A stretch of 64,000 nucleotides of DNA, from positions 1,879,581 through 1,943,580 of the forward strand of contig CAJNOP010000009.1 of the NCBI GenBank assembly GCA_905250075.1, written 5' to 3'. The notes below the pieces were generated by a model, which saw only the letters and a list, made by a program, of their open reading frames with translations, made no database searches and was not told the DNA's origin. Origin of the DNA: Rotaria sp. Silwood1 (Eukaryota > Rotifera > Eurotatoria > Philodinida > Philodinidae). The translations under genes and the position numbers were made by a program. This document shows positions 10,700 to 23,681 of this stretch, piece after piece (position 1 is the first letter of the stretch; each line of letters opens with the position of its first letter).

Positions 10700-11210
10700 A
10701 ATATGAATTTAAACGTACGAAATCAACTAGAACAAAGTCGAAACCAAGATCATGGATTGAAATAGATGGCGATGATCAATGACATCCAAAAATGTGTGAT
10801 CATGCTTATAAAATTTCAACAGATAAGAAAAAATGTTCAACTCACATAGATGTAGCAGCACATCCTCAAATTTCATATTTACAAATATCGAAAGCTGTTC
10901 AAAAATTGACAAGAGTCATTCATCGTCGAAAAACTATGGCATTTTACATGTTGAAATCATGTCTTTTGTAATTTATTTGAATATTAGTGTTGTGTATAGA
11001 GAACTAATCTTAAATGTCTGTCTTTATAATATTATATCAACCGATAGGAAAAGATTCAAAGCATCCCGCAGAAATCTTGAATTTGATTGAAACGCGTTAT
11101 TTGGCTTTGTGAAATGTGCTTGATAAATCCTATAACGTTTTTCAATTTTATGTGTTCACATCGAAAGACTTTAGCGAGAAGTATTTAAAAGTAATTTTCA
11201 GGAATGAAAC
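10700..11210 (+). pseudogene. Possible decayed coding fragment, unidentified
   Basis: Two stretches look protein-like but are broken by stops. One, at about 10712-10960, includes CSTHIDVAAHPQISYLQISK and AVQKLTRVIHRRKTMAFY. The other, at about 11038-11192, includes KHPAEILNLIETRYLAL, a stop, then NVLDKSYNVFQFYVFTSKDF. I do not recognise the family. The residue composition differs from random AT-rich translation, hence the listing. Confidence 0.25.
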
Positions 11211-11296
11211 TAGATATCGAAATGAGACAAGAAATGAGCAAGATATGCGCATTGCCACAACCACACCCAATCTGGGTACGACTAAAAGAATCTCGG

Positions 11297-11340
11297 CTCA
11301 GTGTGGTAAGCTCTCTTCACCCATATCCTCACACACGCAC
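11297..11340 (-). repeat. Dispersed repeat A copy
   Basis: CAGTGTGGTAAGCTCTCTTC followed by ACCCATATCCTCACACACGC. This is the same layout as the core-plus-CACACCC arm at 7797-7892, diverged. Confidence 0.5.
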
Positions 11341-11380
11341 ACCATGAAATATTTAGTCTCGATCAAGTAACATTAGTAAC

Positions 11381-11386
11381 TTTATT
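11381..11386 (-). terminator. Candidate polyadenylation signal of ABCA gene
   Basis: AATAAA on the minus strand, 292 bases past the TAA at 11679 and 110 bases past the alternative stop at 11497. Confidence 0.45.
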
Positions 11387-11496
11387 TGCCGCAATTAAAA
11401 CGATTATAATACTTAAAATGTCAAGTCAAATCGAAAATGGTATATATAACAGATCATTCTTCAGCATTGCTGATGTTGATCATAGTCCATTTTGAT

Positions 11497-11702
11497 TCAG
11501 AAGCGAGTTGAAACTAAAAGAAAATGATCAAATTTCTGTTAGTTTTAAAACAATCGATTAAGAAAAAGGTAAATGATAGAAAAAACATGATTTGGCTGTC
11601 AAGCATCGATTTATATATTCGATAGTCTTGCTTTTCTCCAGGAAGGAGAATAAGCTATCTTTCTTTTCTAGTTCATGATTACTGGTTATAATATAACTTA
11701 CT
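11497..11702 (-). other. Possible alternative 3' splice of ABCA
   Basis: A strong donor (GAAA|GTAAGTTA at 11702/11701) lies inside the last coding segment, 24 bases before the TAA. An acceptor TTTTAG ends at 11514. Using them removes 188 bp and replaces the last eight residues with ISTRF and a TGA at 11499-11497. Both forms end before the AATAAA at 11386. RNA is needed to choose. Confidence 0.35.
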
Positions 11703-14700
11703 TTCATCTGCTACTTCGGTTTGATCCAATGGTTCTTTATTAGATGAAATAGTGGATATGTTATCTTCATCATCACCGGCAAGACGAACAAAGATTTGTT
11801 CAAGTGTTGTTTGTGACAACGAATAACTTTCGATCAACTTTTGATTCTTTTGAGCGTTAAGCATGGCAAATATACGAACCAAATTAAAAGACGATGTAGT
11901 TGCATTTTTATCTTTCAATGATGATGATGATGTTGACGAAAAGGGTATATTGCAAAAGAGCGTTCCATCGTGTTGATCTGCAATTAAATAGTTATTGAAA
12001 GTTTCTTGTAAAAAGTCTAACTTAGATAATTCCTAATCTTCTTTGCCTCTTATTCCTCTGACATTTGAATGAAATCGTTTATGCTAGATCAAACATGCAA
12101 TGGTACTTTGGTTTCACTTCGATCTATTCTCATGTTGCTCCTACCTTGAATCTCAATTTCTGGAAAAAAGGATGTAAGATCGTCTTTGATTTTTTGTACT
12201 TTATCGATTGATACTTTTACTTGTACAGCATAACCATCACCAAACCGATTTTTTAAATGTTGTAGATTGCCCAAACACATAAATTGACCCAATTTCATAA
12301 TACCGATTCCTCGATAGAATTATAGTAGATGTTAATTATCATCCTAACAAAAAACAATCGACTTACTCGTGCACAAAGCTTCGCATTCTTCCATACTAGA
12401 TAAAAAGTATAGAGACAATTAGACAAATCCAATATTCAATTTTTTCGTTACCTATGACTGGTCATGATGATGGTTATACCAATATCACGAGCGGAACGAA
12501 TTACTGCCCACAATTTTCGTTTGGCGGCTGCATCCAAACCCTAACGTAAATTTCATTCATGTTATACTTTTAGACAAAAACGAGTTGATATACTGTTGTT
12601 GGTTCATCTAAAAAGACCAAAGCCGGATTGGCCATGAATGCAATAACTGCACTCAACTTTCGTTTATTGCCACCACTGTAAGTATTAGACAAAAAAAAGA
12701 AGACAAATAGCTTTGTTTATATAAAGATACAGTCAAATTTAGAATGTATTGAGACAGAGAACAAAATACGATTAGAGATCGAAACCGAATCGAGTGCAAG
12801 TCTTATTCAGTCAATTCAACTTAACAGTGATCTCTCTGTCTACGGTTTTTTTCATATTAACGATTGTAAGGGCACAATTATTCCATAACTTTCTAGACGA
12901 TTGTTTTTCAAAGATAAACGATTCTCGAAAGTTTTAGTAAGAGGTCATGAATTCTCTTTATAATGGATCACTCATTCCACAACAGAGGCATGTTTATGAA
13001 TACTGACCTTAAATTTTGTACGATCTGCTTTTCGTACGTGTCCAGACCGAACAATTGAATCATATTCTGGCAAAGTCGCGGTATAATCGATGCTTGTAGA
13101 CCTTTCAATCTAGATAGAGTAAGTGACAACAAATGCTTAGAATTAAAGTAATATTTGTATCCAATATCGTGTAAATTATCTAAGCTTGACAGATTTTCAT
13201 CACAGATTGAATGACTCTGGAACTGATCCTTTTATGTTTATTCATATTACAATTACCTGGCAAACAAAATCAATGTTTCAGTAACATTAAGACCATCTAC
13301 AAGCCAATCGAACTGTGGACAAAAGCCAATTTCAAGATCACGTTTCTACAAAAAACTAACGAATTAATTTAAGAAAAGAATTTGATTCTTCTATAGGAAT
13401 TTTCAACCATTTTGCTAATATTTTTTCCATTGATAATAATTTCACCAGAAGTTGGTTTAATATCGTCGATTAATATTCGAAATGTTGTTGTTTTACCTGC
13501 TCCATTTGCTCCTAGAATATCGATGACAGATGTATATATATATCTTAAGTAGAAACAATCTTTCACACCTAATAAACCAAAACAAGATCGTGTTGAGACT
13601 CGAAAATTTAGATGATCAACTGCCGTGTAGATACGTCGAGTAAGGGACTTTTCTTTTCGTTTTGTAAATTGTTTAACAAGATCTCGAACAAGAATAACGG
13701 TTGATGTTGACTGTTCATATTCCTTTAAAATCGATTCACGTTCTATTCGAACATCTTCATCTAAATGCTAGATGAACACTTCGCTATTAAATAATCTCGA
13801 ACAATGTTGTGTCTCCTTTACCGAATCATCGAATTCGAACATATCATTTAACTGATTGGATTTATTGCAATGTTGTTGGCATGCCCGTTTGATATTGGTG
13901 AAATTTTCGATTATTGCCAATATTAACCACCAGAATAGGATTTGTAAGCAGAAAATAATAAACTGTAAACCCAGACCAGGCTCATACACTGACATCCACG
14001 GTTCATCGAAGGCATAATTTGTACCCATAATTGAATTAAAGGATTTAATGCAGTCACGATTCGAGCGAAGACGAATATTAGAAAGAGCGTGTTTCAAATT
14101 CACTGTTGGTAGAAGACCCGATAGAATCCAACGGATAGTCGTTACAGCTGTTGCTCCAGCAGTGGTACCATTTTGATTAGATGAACCTTTTTCTTGTGCA
14201 ACGGTAGCAAGAAAACTCAAAATCATATCGGCAAAACATATCAAAACATTCAATAGAAAAAAATTAATCACACCAATTAGTTCTCGTTTTACACCAAAAG
14301 AAAAGGTATAAATGAATGGCAATGATGCTAATGAATACATCAGAAACATAAGAAAGAAATAGCCCGTTTCTTCTGTATTGTGATAAATATAAACTTCGGA
14401 TTGTGTTTTTGAATTGGCTGTTGCACCGATCTACACCAAAGAAAGTATTGATAACAACTGATTTTGAATACATAAAACAATCGAACTATAGACAAAGACT
14501 ATAGAATTGGACGAAACTCAAACTGTTAAAATACTCATAAAAAAGAAGGTCTTCATATCTCAGCAAGATATGAAAGTAACAAGATTCTTCTTATTGCATG
14601 AAAATTTTCTATTTGTCAAAAACGTTGATATAACAATTTTCAGTGGCTGATCTCATTCTATCATCCTGATAAACGATTCACTTACTTTCAAAACAATTGT

Positions 14701-17700
14701 CAGAAGTGAACAAAGAATCAAACAAAGTGAAACATCGAAGATGAGATTCGAGAGCCAATAGATTCTTTTCTTTAAATTGGTCAATAATTGAAGATCTTTG
14801 GAATGATTGACACGTTCAGCAATAAATGTCGGTATAAGAATTGATATAAATAGAGTAGCAATAATGCAAAATAAAAAATTGAATACCGATACTGGCAATG
14901 AATCGAAACATAAGAGATTTTGAAAGGCACGAGCTTGTGCAGTTAGTACAGTTACTGTTTTTGCAATTGGTTGATTTGTTGTTACAATACTTTTTGCCGA
15001 TGAATTCGCATAAAATTGAAAAAGATTCGTCACAGCTATACCTAAGCTTGTCGGCATTGTATGATAGTTGACCGTGGAAAAGTACGTATTAAATTTCAAT
15101 ATGGGTGATTGAGCTGTTGGATCATTGTAAGAAGCAAAACCCATTTTATATTGATTTACAAAAGCATCTTCCGATTGATAGTATTTCGGTAAGATGTATT
15201 CGAGTACGTTATCGTTCGATATTTCATCCACGATCGCACCAGCATTGATTAAATAATTAAGAAGACGTTGTGGAACATAACTTTCATTATTATTAGAATA
15301 GGTAACAATAGTTTGTGGATTATAAATCGACGGGAGTAATGTTACTTGAGCATCGATAATACGATCATTCTGCAAAAGTGTTGATTGAATTTCTTCTGGT
15401 GTAGGTAAAACACTGACGAGAATAATTTCAAAGATAATCGGGAGTAGAAAGAAACCTAAGAGAAAACTAATTCGTCGACGAGTAACATGCCATCTTTTGA
15501 CTAGTAGCGCCCAAAGTCGAGTAAAAGACAAACGAACTCCATGAATGCGTTCTTGCTGCACGCGAAAAACTATCGGAAAAAATGGAAGTTTGATTGATCT
15601 TTACTGTTAAACAGATAGTTTCACTGTTACCTTCGTTCGATAGAACCTGCCGAGTATTGTCTGGATTGTGATTACTATCCTCAGCTTTTTCTTCTTCTCG
15701 AATCAATCTACAAAATGATGATAATATTTCTGCTATGTCAATATTTTTTTCTACTTGAGAAAGACGTCTTCGATCGTTGTCATCGATAGACCATAAGAAT
15801 TGATACCGATTGATTGTCGATGCTGATCAAGTGCATTGATCAATAGTTCAATCTTGTTCGATTCATCACGTTTGATTCCATAGACAAGTTCTGAAGCGGA
15901 TCCACGTTCTAGAACTGCATTTTTTACGTGTTCTCGAATAAATCGAGTGACATGTCGACTATCACAAGTCTCTTGTTTATCCATAAAAATACGATATTCA
16001 TATTCTAAATATGAATATCCTTTAGAATGTTTATTTCTTTACATTTTTTTCATCAGACCTGTTTGTTGCTTGAGAAAATCTGGTGTACCGTGTGCTTGTA
16101 ATCGACCCTTGCTAATAAAAGCAATACGATCGGATAGCACATCAGCTTCCTCAAGAAAGTGCGTTGTCAATATCACACATTTTCCATCCTGTTTTAATTT
16201 TCGAATTATTGTCCAAATCAGACGACGATTGTGAGGATCTTTGACAACAATAAAAGTGTTTCTTTTTTCTAGTCTTACCTATACAACCTACCTATACCGC
16301 TCGTTGGTTCATCAAGAATGAGTATCTGAAACAAAAAAGTTCACCGTACTAAAATATGATTTGTTAGTTGATTCGACACACTTTAGAATCACCGATCAAT
16401 GAAATACCGATGGAGAGGCGACGCTTCATTCCACCAGAGAGATGTTTTGATAGGGTCTGCCGATCATTGACTAATCCGATCAAATTAAGAGTTTTTTCGA
16501 TTGAATCTTTCATTATTCTCTTGTCTATGTGGCGCATCTAAAATAGGTTTTTTCTTGTTTTCAATGAAAAATGAACTTTGAAATTTCAACAAGGGCATTA
16601 GGGATCTTGAAATAAAATTTTATATTGACTCCTACCTTAGCTATCAATGTGAGGTGTTCGTCCACAGATAATTCATCGTACAAAATATCTAATCAAACAT
16701 TATTTTTTGTACATTCACGATGAATTTTCTGTTGTTTTTTACCGTATTGTGGACAAAATCCGAGAAGTTTTCGTACTTCTTGAATATGTTCTCGATTATC
16801 CATGCCTTGTACAGTGACACTACCTGATGTTGGTTCCAACATTCCTCGAAATCAACATGATCAATACGATGTTATAAGAAAATACTGTCAATTCATAGAG
16901 CCTACCGACGAGAATAAATGTTGTAGTTGTTTTGCCTGCTCCGTTGTGTCCTAACAATGAGCAAACTTCACCTTCGTAGAAATCCAAGGAAAGATCAGAC
17001 ACAGCTTGCAATTTTCCAAATTTCTAGAATGCAACATTTTTTTTTCAAAAACTCATATCGTGAAATAGACCGTACTTTTGTTAGATGATTGATGGCCAAA
17101 GACGGAGATTTAACGTTCATAAGTGAAGTGAGTTGAATCCAATGATGGGTATCATTCACTTGATCATTCGATGTATCCTGTAGTCTTGGATGATGTTCCT
17201 TTAGATCAAGATCACTTGGTTCTATAGTCGATGATCTGCGATGATTCCAAAATGATTTTCTGAATACATAATTCCACGGTTGTGCAACACCGAATTCACC
17301 AGGATTGACACGTTCAATATAAATAGTCAATAACATGTAAATCACAGAATAGATTAACATTAGTAGAAGACATATACCAATGTACAGTCGATAGGTAAAA
17401 ATATTTGAGTAGAGTTCTCTAAAGGTGGCCATGCTTCCTAAATATTTAAATAGGTTACCTTTTGTTTTTTTAGGCAATCCATTAACTCACCACTTCGACG
17501 TTCATATTGTAGAATGACTTGTAAACAAAATAATAGACCGGTATTAGGAAATAAGCATAAAAAATATCGAACACCGAGTGGTACACCGGAATAGAAATCA
17601 ATCGATGTCAATATCCATAGGAGTGCTCCAATTAATTTGGCCAAAAGAGCTATTCAAACATATAGATCCATATTGAAATTTTTTTCCATAAAATATGCAT

Positions 17701-19580
17701 TGAAAACTAATACTTACGACGTTTGAAAAGTTGTCCAAAGAAAACACTAAAGACTGATGTGTGAATCGAATAGACGAAGAAAACTGCCCAAACTAATGTC
17801 CAATGTGTATAGCTAAAAATAGCTTTATTAACACTATTTGGTCGTTTGCTTGAACGTGGCAAAGTTAAAAAACTCAAACCAGTCACCAAACAGGTAAGTA
17901 CGAAAAATATACACATTGCTCGTGCTACCCAAACGAAATTGTTCACCCAAGTACGAAGACCAAAAATGCGTAAGTATTCCTGTTAATAATGATACAACGA
18001 CTAGTCACAAGACAAAAGATACTCATATAGGGAACGGCCTGAATCTTCTCATCAAAGAACTAGTTTCAATTGGTTTGGACGAATGAATCCTCACAACACT
18101 ACGTTATTCGAATTGATCATTGGACTTAACATGTGAAAAAATTTCAGGATGTATGTATAGAACTCTAGATAACATTCTTGTTTTCTTAGCAAATATTCGA
18201 TCGACAGATCTCAGATTCAACAACTATTCTACATAGATCTATTTTGTGCTGATTGCTTTAATTTCTGATATTCAATCTGCATAAGAAAGATTCATAGGTT
18301 GATAATATTACACATCTGAATAGTTGAACTTCTCATCTGACAAGTTCAAAAACTAGAAACTCATGCTTTCATTATCGAAAACTAGGATAATATAGGGCTG
18401 ATTCTTACTTTCGTTTTGTTTTGACGTTCTTCAACAATATAACCAACATTCAAGATAAATGTAATCAGATAAACAAGACAGAAAAAAATCGGCACAAACA
18501 CACTGAAACTCGTATGAAGATCATCGGCATAAAATGCTGGACAACCAAAATGATTCAGAAATATCTACAAAATATTTAATTATGGTTTAACAAAACAGAA
18601 GAGATCATTTGATAAAACTACTGTACACTAGATGAATTTGGTGTTATGCTCGTTACATATTGAATGATGGATAGATCAACAAAATATTGAATACTCAAAA
18701 ATTGTGTGGTATAATTTGCAAAAGTTGTATTCCCTAAACACGGAAATACTATTAATCAATACAACAAATTATATTCCTATTTCGTACCTTGACAAAAATC
18801 TTCTGGAGAACGTTTCCAAAATATGTCGTTTTCGTTTAATTTTACTTGTTGAGCACGATAGTAGTATGGATCGTTTCTAGAATCGAGAAAAAAGAAGAAA
18901 AACAAGCAGAGCCAAAAGATATCGAACTTACTCTTGCAAGCGCAGTGTATAATTAACTTGATTTGGCATTGTTGTTGGACTAGTACAGGAATCAAGATTG
19001 GTAAAATAGATATAGGCATAGAGGGATTCTAATGTCGTATTGGACAATGATGATATATTCGGATTTGGAATAATATCGACTAAATTTTGAAATGTTAATT
19101 TTTCAATGATGAACAGCATTAAAAAATAGAAAAAATTGCTTTTGAAAGATTTTTCACTTACCATGATCAGGAAAACCGGGTCGATTCATTGCTAGAGCAT
19201 TGATTGCATTCGTCACAATGGTATCCGTACATGGATTTGCTGCAATAAATGTGTTGGCAAAAATAACACTAAGTTTATAGAAAGTCTTGTAACTTACACG
19301 GATAATAATACGTTGTATTTGCCATTGTATCATTCCAGATCATGTTGTCATGTGGACGAAAGGGCGAGAGTTGAAAAGCAGGATAATAGGCACGATCGAG
19401 AAGGTAGCGCAAACCAACTAGAAGAGCCATGAATGCATAAGCAAGAAGAATTTCTACAATCATTTGGCCACGTCTACGTATCGCTAAGCGAAACGTTTTG
19501 ATGAATAGTGCAGAAAAATCAATGAGAAATCTGTCACATCCAGTATAACATTTTGTACTTGTGGTTGAAATCATGATCAT
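11679..19580 (-). CDS. ABC transporter, subfamily A (full transporter, 28 exons)
   Basis: About 1,754 residues, close to ABCA3-class length and shorter than ABCA1. These transporters move or flip lipids across membranes. Exons (minus, high to low): 19580-19298, 19239-19162, 19079-18932, 18876-18788, 18733-18627, 18564-18409, 17979-17718, 17649-17491, 17437-17076, 17023-16906, 16844-16743, 16688-16636, 16537-16382, 16325-16292, 16238-16059, 16004-15755, 15707-15631, 15569-14686, 14430-13822, 13767-13569, 13511-13408, 13345-13257, 13109-13008, 12675-12594, 12540-12452, 12395-12367, 12309-12145, 11977-11679. All junctions are GT-AG and reading phase closes throughout. Architecture is TMD1-NBD1-TMD2-NBD2 with both ATP sites complete. 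The start Met at 19580 precedes a short cytosolic segment and the first TM. Individual exon edges may be off by a few bases, and an upstream exon cannot be excluded. Confidence 0.88.
12145..13600 (-). other. ABCA nucleotide-binding domain 2
   Basis: Walker A is GANGAGKTT (exon 13511-13408, split codon at the first Gly), the Q-loop is [19 protein letters not shown], the signature is [10 protein letters not shown] (split between exons 13109-13008 and 12675-12594), Walker B is [20 protein letters not shown] and the H-loop is [16 protein letters not shown]. The terminal exon adds [17 protein letters not shown], the usual ABCA C-terminal regulatory motif. TMD2, with its long extracellular loop, lies in 15569-14686 and 14430-13822. 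Confidence 0.88.
16059..17023 (-). other. ABCA nucleotide-binding domain 1
   Basis: Coded by six exons. Walker A is GHNGAGKTT (Lys579), the Q-loop is [15 protein letters not shown], the signature is [10 protein letters not shown] (672-681), Walker B is [17 protein letters not shown] (Asp696/Glu697) and the H-loop is [17 protein letters not shown]. All catalytic elements are present. Exon 16325-16292 (34 nt) carries only Walker B. TMD1 lies upstream, with the large extracellular loop after the first TM (residues about 60-250) rich in N-glycosylation sequons. Confidence 0.88.
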
Positions 19581-20786
19581 TGAATAGACTAGCGTCTTTA
19601 CAAACGCTTCTGCATAGAAGAAAAACGGTAAAACCTTGTTTTGAATGTATCGTTTCTTTTAATCAATAAATTATAGTCAAGAATGTTTTGTCCTTCGTAC
19701 AATAGGTTATATAATGTCTTTTTTGTCGTTCTTATCTCATGCATTTTGATATCCACTGAAAGTACCCCGTTACATAATTTTATTGCAGATAATGTTAACT
19801 AACAGACATAAAGCAATATATTTATATAGAGACAGGACGAGCGAACTCACGTCGTACTTTTTTGTTGTATTATTTTGGTATCTGAAAGCTAATAAAACTC
19901 ATTGCGATTTATATCAGTACAGAAAAAAGAAATAAAACGTCATTGATTTAGATGTAGGTCTAGAGAAGGCTCATACCACACCGATACTCATTCTTTCATT
20001 CATGCCTGATCATTGGGTCGCATCACATCGAACAAAAGGTTCTTTCAACCGATTTGAGTGAAGAAGAATAACCCAACGTTTGAATATCATTGAAAAATAC
20101 ATTGGTTTTAACATCATTACATATTGGTGGCAACAAAGACGATGAACTGCTTTTTTTTATCAATTTTTATTGTACTAAAATTGGTCTATGTCGTTTGTTT
20201 CTATCGAGTTTCACAGTTTTAACAACTGAAAGATATACATTCATAAGTCTTCCACTGACATTTCTGGTCGTCATCGAAATACCAGCTCTAAATTTTAAGC
20301 TCACCCATTTCTCAATCGTAAAATGTGAGCCCCGACTCATGCAGAATGCATTTTGTATGATCACGAAGAGTTAGACAGACATTAAACGCTTAGCACAATT
20401 GCGCCGCGTTTCATCCCTTCTAAAGTTCCTTGTTATAATATTGAATTCACCATATCGAAATTTTAGTTCTATTAGACGGGGTCAATGTGTCTTTATTTCG
20501 AGCAAAAATTGTGTATCGTACTCCATATTCACACCTATGATGTCAAGTGATGTCAGAGACATATATTCAATAACTGAATATGATGGTTTATTATCGGATT
20601 CCCACTGAATGCCATTCCATGATTGCCTCATAGCATTCAGCATAGAGAAATTAAATATCATCATTAGATATACGATAAACTGGTCCATTCAAATTATTTT
20701 TTGTACTAAAATAAAAGATGAATATATGAATTTAAAGCATATGAGCAACAATTTAATTATGAAGATGTACGCTATCGACGAATAGG
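19581..20786. other. Intergenic between ABCA and GH18 gene (promoter side of both), part 1
   Basis: ABCA reads left from here. No gene was supported. Overlapping plus and minus open frames at 20090-20374 are mutual shadows. A minus frame at 20167-20364 has somewhat protein-like composition but no domain that I recognise. Confidence 0.5.
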
Positions 20787-20850
20787 ATTGGGTGTAAGTG
20801 AAGAAAGCAGTGATATCCAAGTCCACACCTACACCCACACCCAAGTGATA
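20787..20850 (+). repeat. Dispersed repeat A copy
   Basis: TGGGTGTAAGTGAAGAAAGC, then AGTGATATCCAAGTCCACAC and CTACACCCACACCC. This is a G-rich arm, a GTGAA-AAG-GATATC core and a CACACCC arm in the order seen at 7551-7722. Confidence 0.55.
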
Positions 20851-21738
20851 ACCTTAGCATCTGCATCTAAATATTATTACAAATCACTGTCATACTACTG
20901 GAGCAAAGAGAGAAGTGCCGAAATCATATTCTACATCCACTGACACCCTATCATATCTCATAATCAATGTCTTTCAATAAGTTCAAATCATAAATAATTC
21001 AAATGCGATTCATTCGAAATGTATGCTCATATGATAGCATGAGTTATGTGCTATATGTAATTGCAATCAAAGTTCAAATAAAGGATATTATATGCAAAAA
21101 ACTGTGTGATAGATAATAATATATCTTAACAGATGATGTTGTCACTCTGTTTGTTCAATAAAAAAAGTAATTAAATAACTATTTATGCTGCAATATTATC
21201 GAGACTATAGTATTCAAAAACAGTTAATAATTACTATCCTATATCGTTATTAATAAGATACTATTGAATCTATTAATTTTTAGTAAAACTTAATTTAAAA
21301 GAAAAATCATATATTTTCTATGTTATGTTATTAATTGCATTGCTAACAAAATTGTTTTAATAATGTTTCATAAAATCTACTATCGTAATTATTAAAACAA
21401 ATGATAAATAAATCTATTTTTCACTTATTTATGTCTCTACATAAGAAATATTCTTCATCGTATTCGAAAAAATCTTTTGTTTGATTAATGAACAAAAAAT
21501 AGAGCTATTACTGTGTGTCAATAGTATAACATCAATGTGTACTATTGTATCCGAAAAGCACAAGCGAACTAATCGTTTGAGCCTATATTTATTTAATACA
21601 TCGGACACAAAATCGTCGTAACTTTTATTGTCCGAAAAAGACTTCATATGACGACGATTGATGATTATAGCGTCTATTCTTTTTATTCGTTTTTCTTATT
21701 ATTCAATGACTGATACGCACATAGACAAGTAGTCAACG
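20851..21738. other. Intergenic, 5' flank of GH18 gene
   Basis: Very AT-rich. No gene was seen, and no core promoter element can be assigned with confidence. Confidence 0.5.
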
Positions 21739-23509
21739 ATGAGTTTAATACTATTATTCTTATTAAGTATGGTTCTAGCATTAGTTAATAGTGATTGTGG
21801 TGGAGAATTTAAAATTATGTGTTATTTTTCATCATGGACTGGTATTCATCCAGATGCAAAAAATTGTACACATATCGTATATACATTTGCACGCATTGAA
21901 GATGACAATACACTTACTGGTAACTGTGATATTTTTTTAAGAATTGATGCAATCAACCAATAAAGGTTTTTTTTTCATAGGTGTATGGAATAATCCGTTG
22001 AAAGATTTTAAAAATAATAAAGATCCTCAATTAAAAGTTTTATTAGCCATTGGTGGTCAAGATTATGCTATTAGACGAGCTAATGAAATGATGTCAAAAG
22101 ATGAATATCGTCAAAAATTCGTTATTTCAACGACAAAACTTTTACGAACACATGAATTTGATGGAATTGATTTAAATTTTGAACCAAGTGAAGCATTAGG
22201 ACCACCATCAACACCTAACCCACAATTAATTGAAGATAAAAAAAAATTATCCAAACTTTGTAAAGTAATATTTACCAAATTTTAAAGAAAACAAAAACAT
22301 ATATAATTATATTATTGATTATTAGGATCTTCAAGAAGAATATGCTGAAGAAGCTGGTCGAACAGGACGATCACGTTTATTACTAACAGTTACTGTATCA
22401 GGCATAAAAAAACAACTTGAATCACGTTTTGATTTACAAGAACTTGCTAAGTTCGACATACATATTTCGCTTTTTTTTTTTAAAAAAAAACTTTCTATAT
22501 GTTTGTATAGATGTGCTGATTGGCTTAATGTCCAAACCTATGATTATCGAGGTTCACGAGATAAAATTGCTGAACATCATAGTTCTTTGATGCAAGCCAT
22601 AAATGCTGAAAATGATGATAAAGATTTTAATCAGGTTTGCATTTATTTTATTTATTATTTCATGGTAATCAATATTGGGATCATAGGATTCAGCAATTAA
22701 ATATATTGTTAATTCTGGTATTGAACCATCGAAATTATTAGTTGGCCTTCCAGCATTTGGAAAAAAGTTTCGTCTAACTAGTGATTTACATGATCTTGGT
22801 AGTCCAGCTACATTTGTAGGCAGTGTGCCTTATACTGAAGTAAAAAAGAAGAATTCAAAATGAAAATTCTATATAATATTTATATATTTTATTAGCTTTG
22901 TCGAAATATGATGTCTGGTTGGCAACGAGTTTTTCTCGACGATCGTAAAGTACCTATTATGATTAAAGGTACATCATTTATAAGAATTGTGTTGGTTTTT
23001 TTTTCTTCATAATATATAATTCCTTTATTTTTCAATAGGTGATGAAGTTATTGGTTATGATGATCTTCAAAGTATGGAATTAAAAGTAAATAAAAATTCC
23101 AAAAAAATCATTTGTTCTCTATAAAAATCTCTTATTATAGATTAATTATGCAAAAGAACAACGTCTTAGTGGTATTTTTATTTATCCAGTTAATTTTGAT
23201 GATAGTTCAGGTCAATCATGTAATCAAGGAAAATTTCCTATTGTTTCACTTGTTAAACGTTTAACATCAAACTATACTGTTTCATGTTTACCATTAACAA
23301 CACCACCTTTAAATACAACGGTAGCACCAAAAAATCGTACAAAAATAATAACTCCTAAATGGAAATTATCACGTCCGGATTATATAATACCTGGACTAGG
23401 TATTAATAAACATCCTCATCGAAAACCATATAATACGGGTTATTTATTAACATCAATATATACAACTGTATGCCTTCATTTTATCTTTCTATTCCTTCTT
23501 CTTGTTTAA
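21739..23509 (+). CDS. Glycoside hydrolase family 18 (chitinase-like), surface-anchored
   Basis: 451 residues in eight exons: 21739-21919, 21981-22264, 22326-22450, 22511-22634, 22687-22839, 22896-22968, 23039-23085, 23141-23509. GT-AG junctions and phases all close. Signal peptide 1-18 (MSLILLFLLSMVLALVNS). The GH18 barrel strands are readable in order: KIMCYFSSWT, CTHIVYTFARI, LKVLLAIGGQD, FDGIDLNFEP, RLLLTVTVSG, WLNVQTYDYRG, KLLVGLPAFGK and SGIFIYPVNFDD. The catalytic motif DxxDxDxE is DGIDLNFE (121-128): acid Glu128 is kept, but the middle Asp is Asn126. The usual Trp of the last strand is Tyr/Pro. A Pro/Thr/Lys-rich stalk and a hydrophobic tail end the protein (YTTVCLHFIFLFLLLV), which suggests a GPI or TM anchor. 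Activity may be reduced, or the protein may act as a chitin/glycan-binding lectin. Confidence 0.9.
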
Positions 23510-23675
23510 TTTAATGTTTAAAAGAACAAAGAAATTGAAATAATCTATTGAAAAAAAAAGGAAGATTTTTTTTTAATCATGTTCGTTGAACATATTTGCA
23601 TTTAATTTTAACGCCTATGGACAAACTGAATTTTGATCGAATTCGTAGAATATTCATTATATTAGTCATAAAAAA

Positions 23676-23681
23676 AATAAA
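23676..23681 (+). terminator. Candidate polyadenylation signal of GH18 gene
   Basis: First AATAAA downstream of the stop codon, 167 bases away. Confidence 0.4.

Noticed and set aside
13768-13770. In-frame TAG in the ABCA coding frame, at first read as a nonsense mutation before NBD2
   Set aside because: A 54-bp GT-AG intron (13821-13768) ends exactly with this TAG, preserves phase and has the length typical of this gene's introns.
20090-20374. Plus-strand 94-residue open frame
   Set aside because: Overlaps an equally long minus frame. No domain, splice context or start environment supports either.
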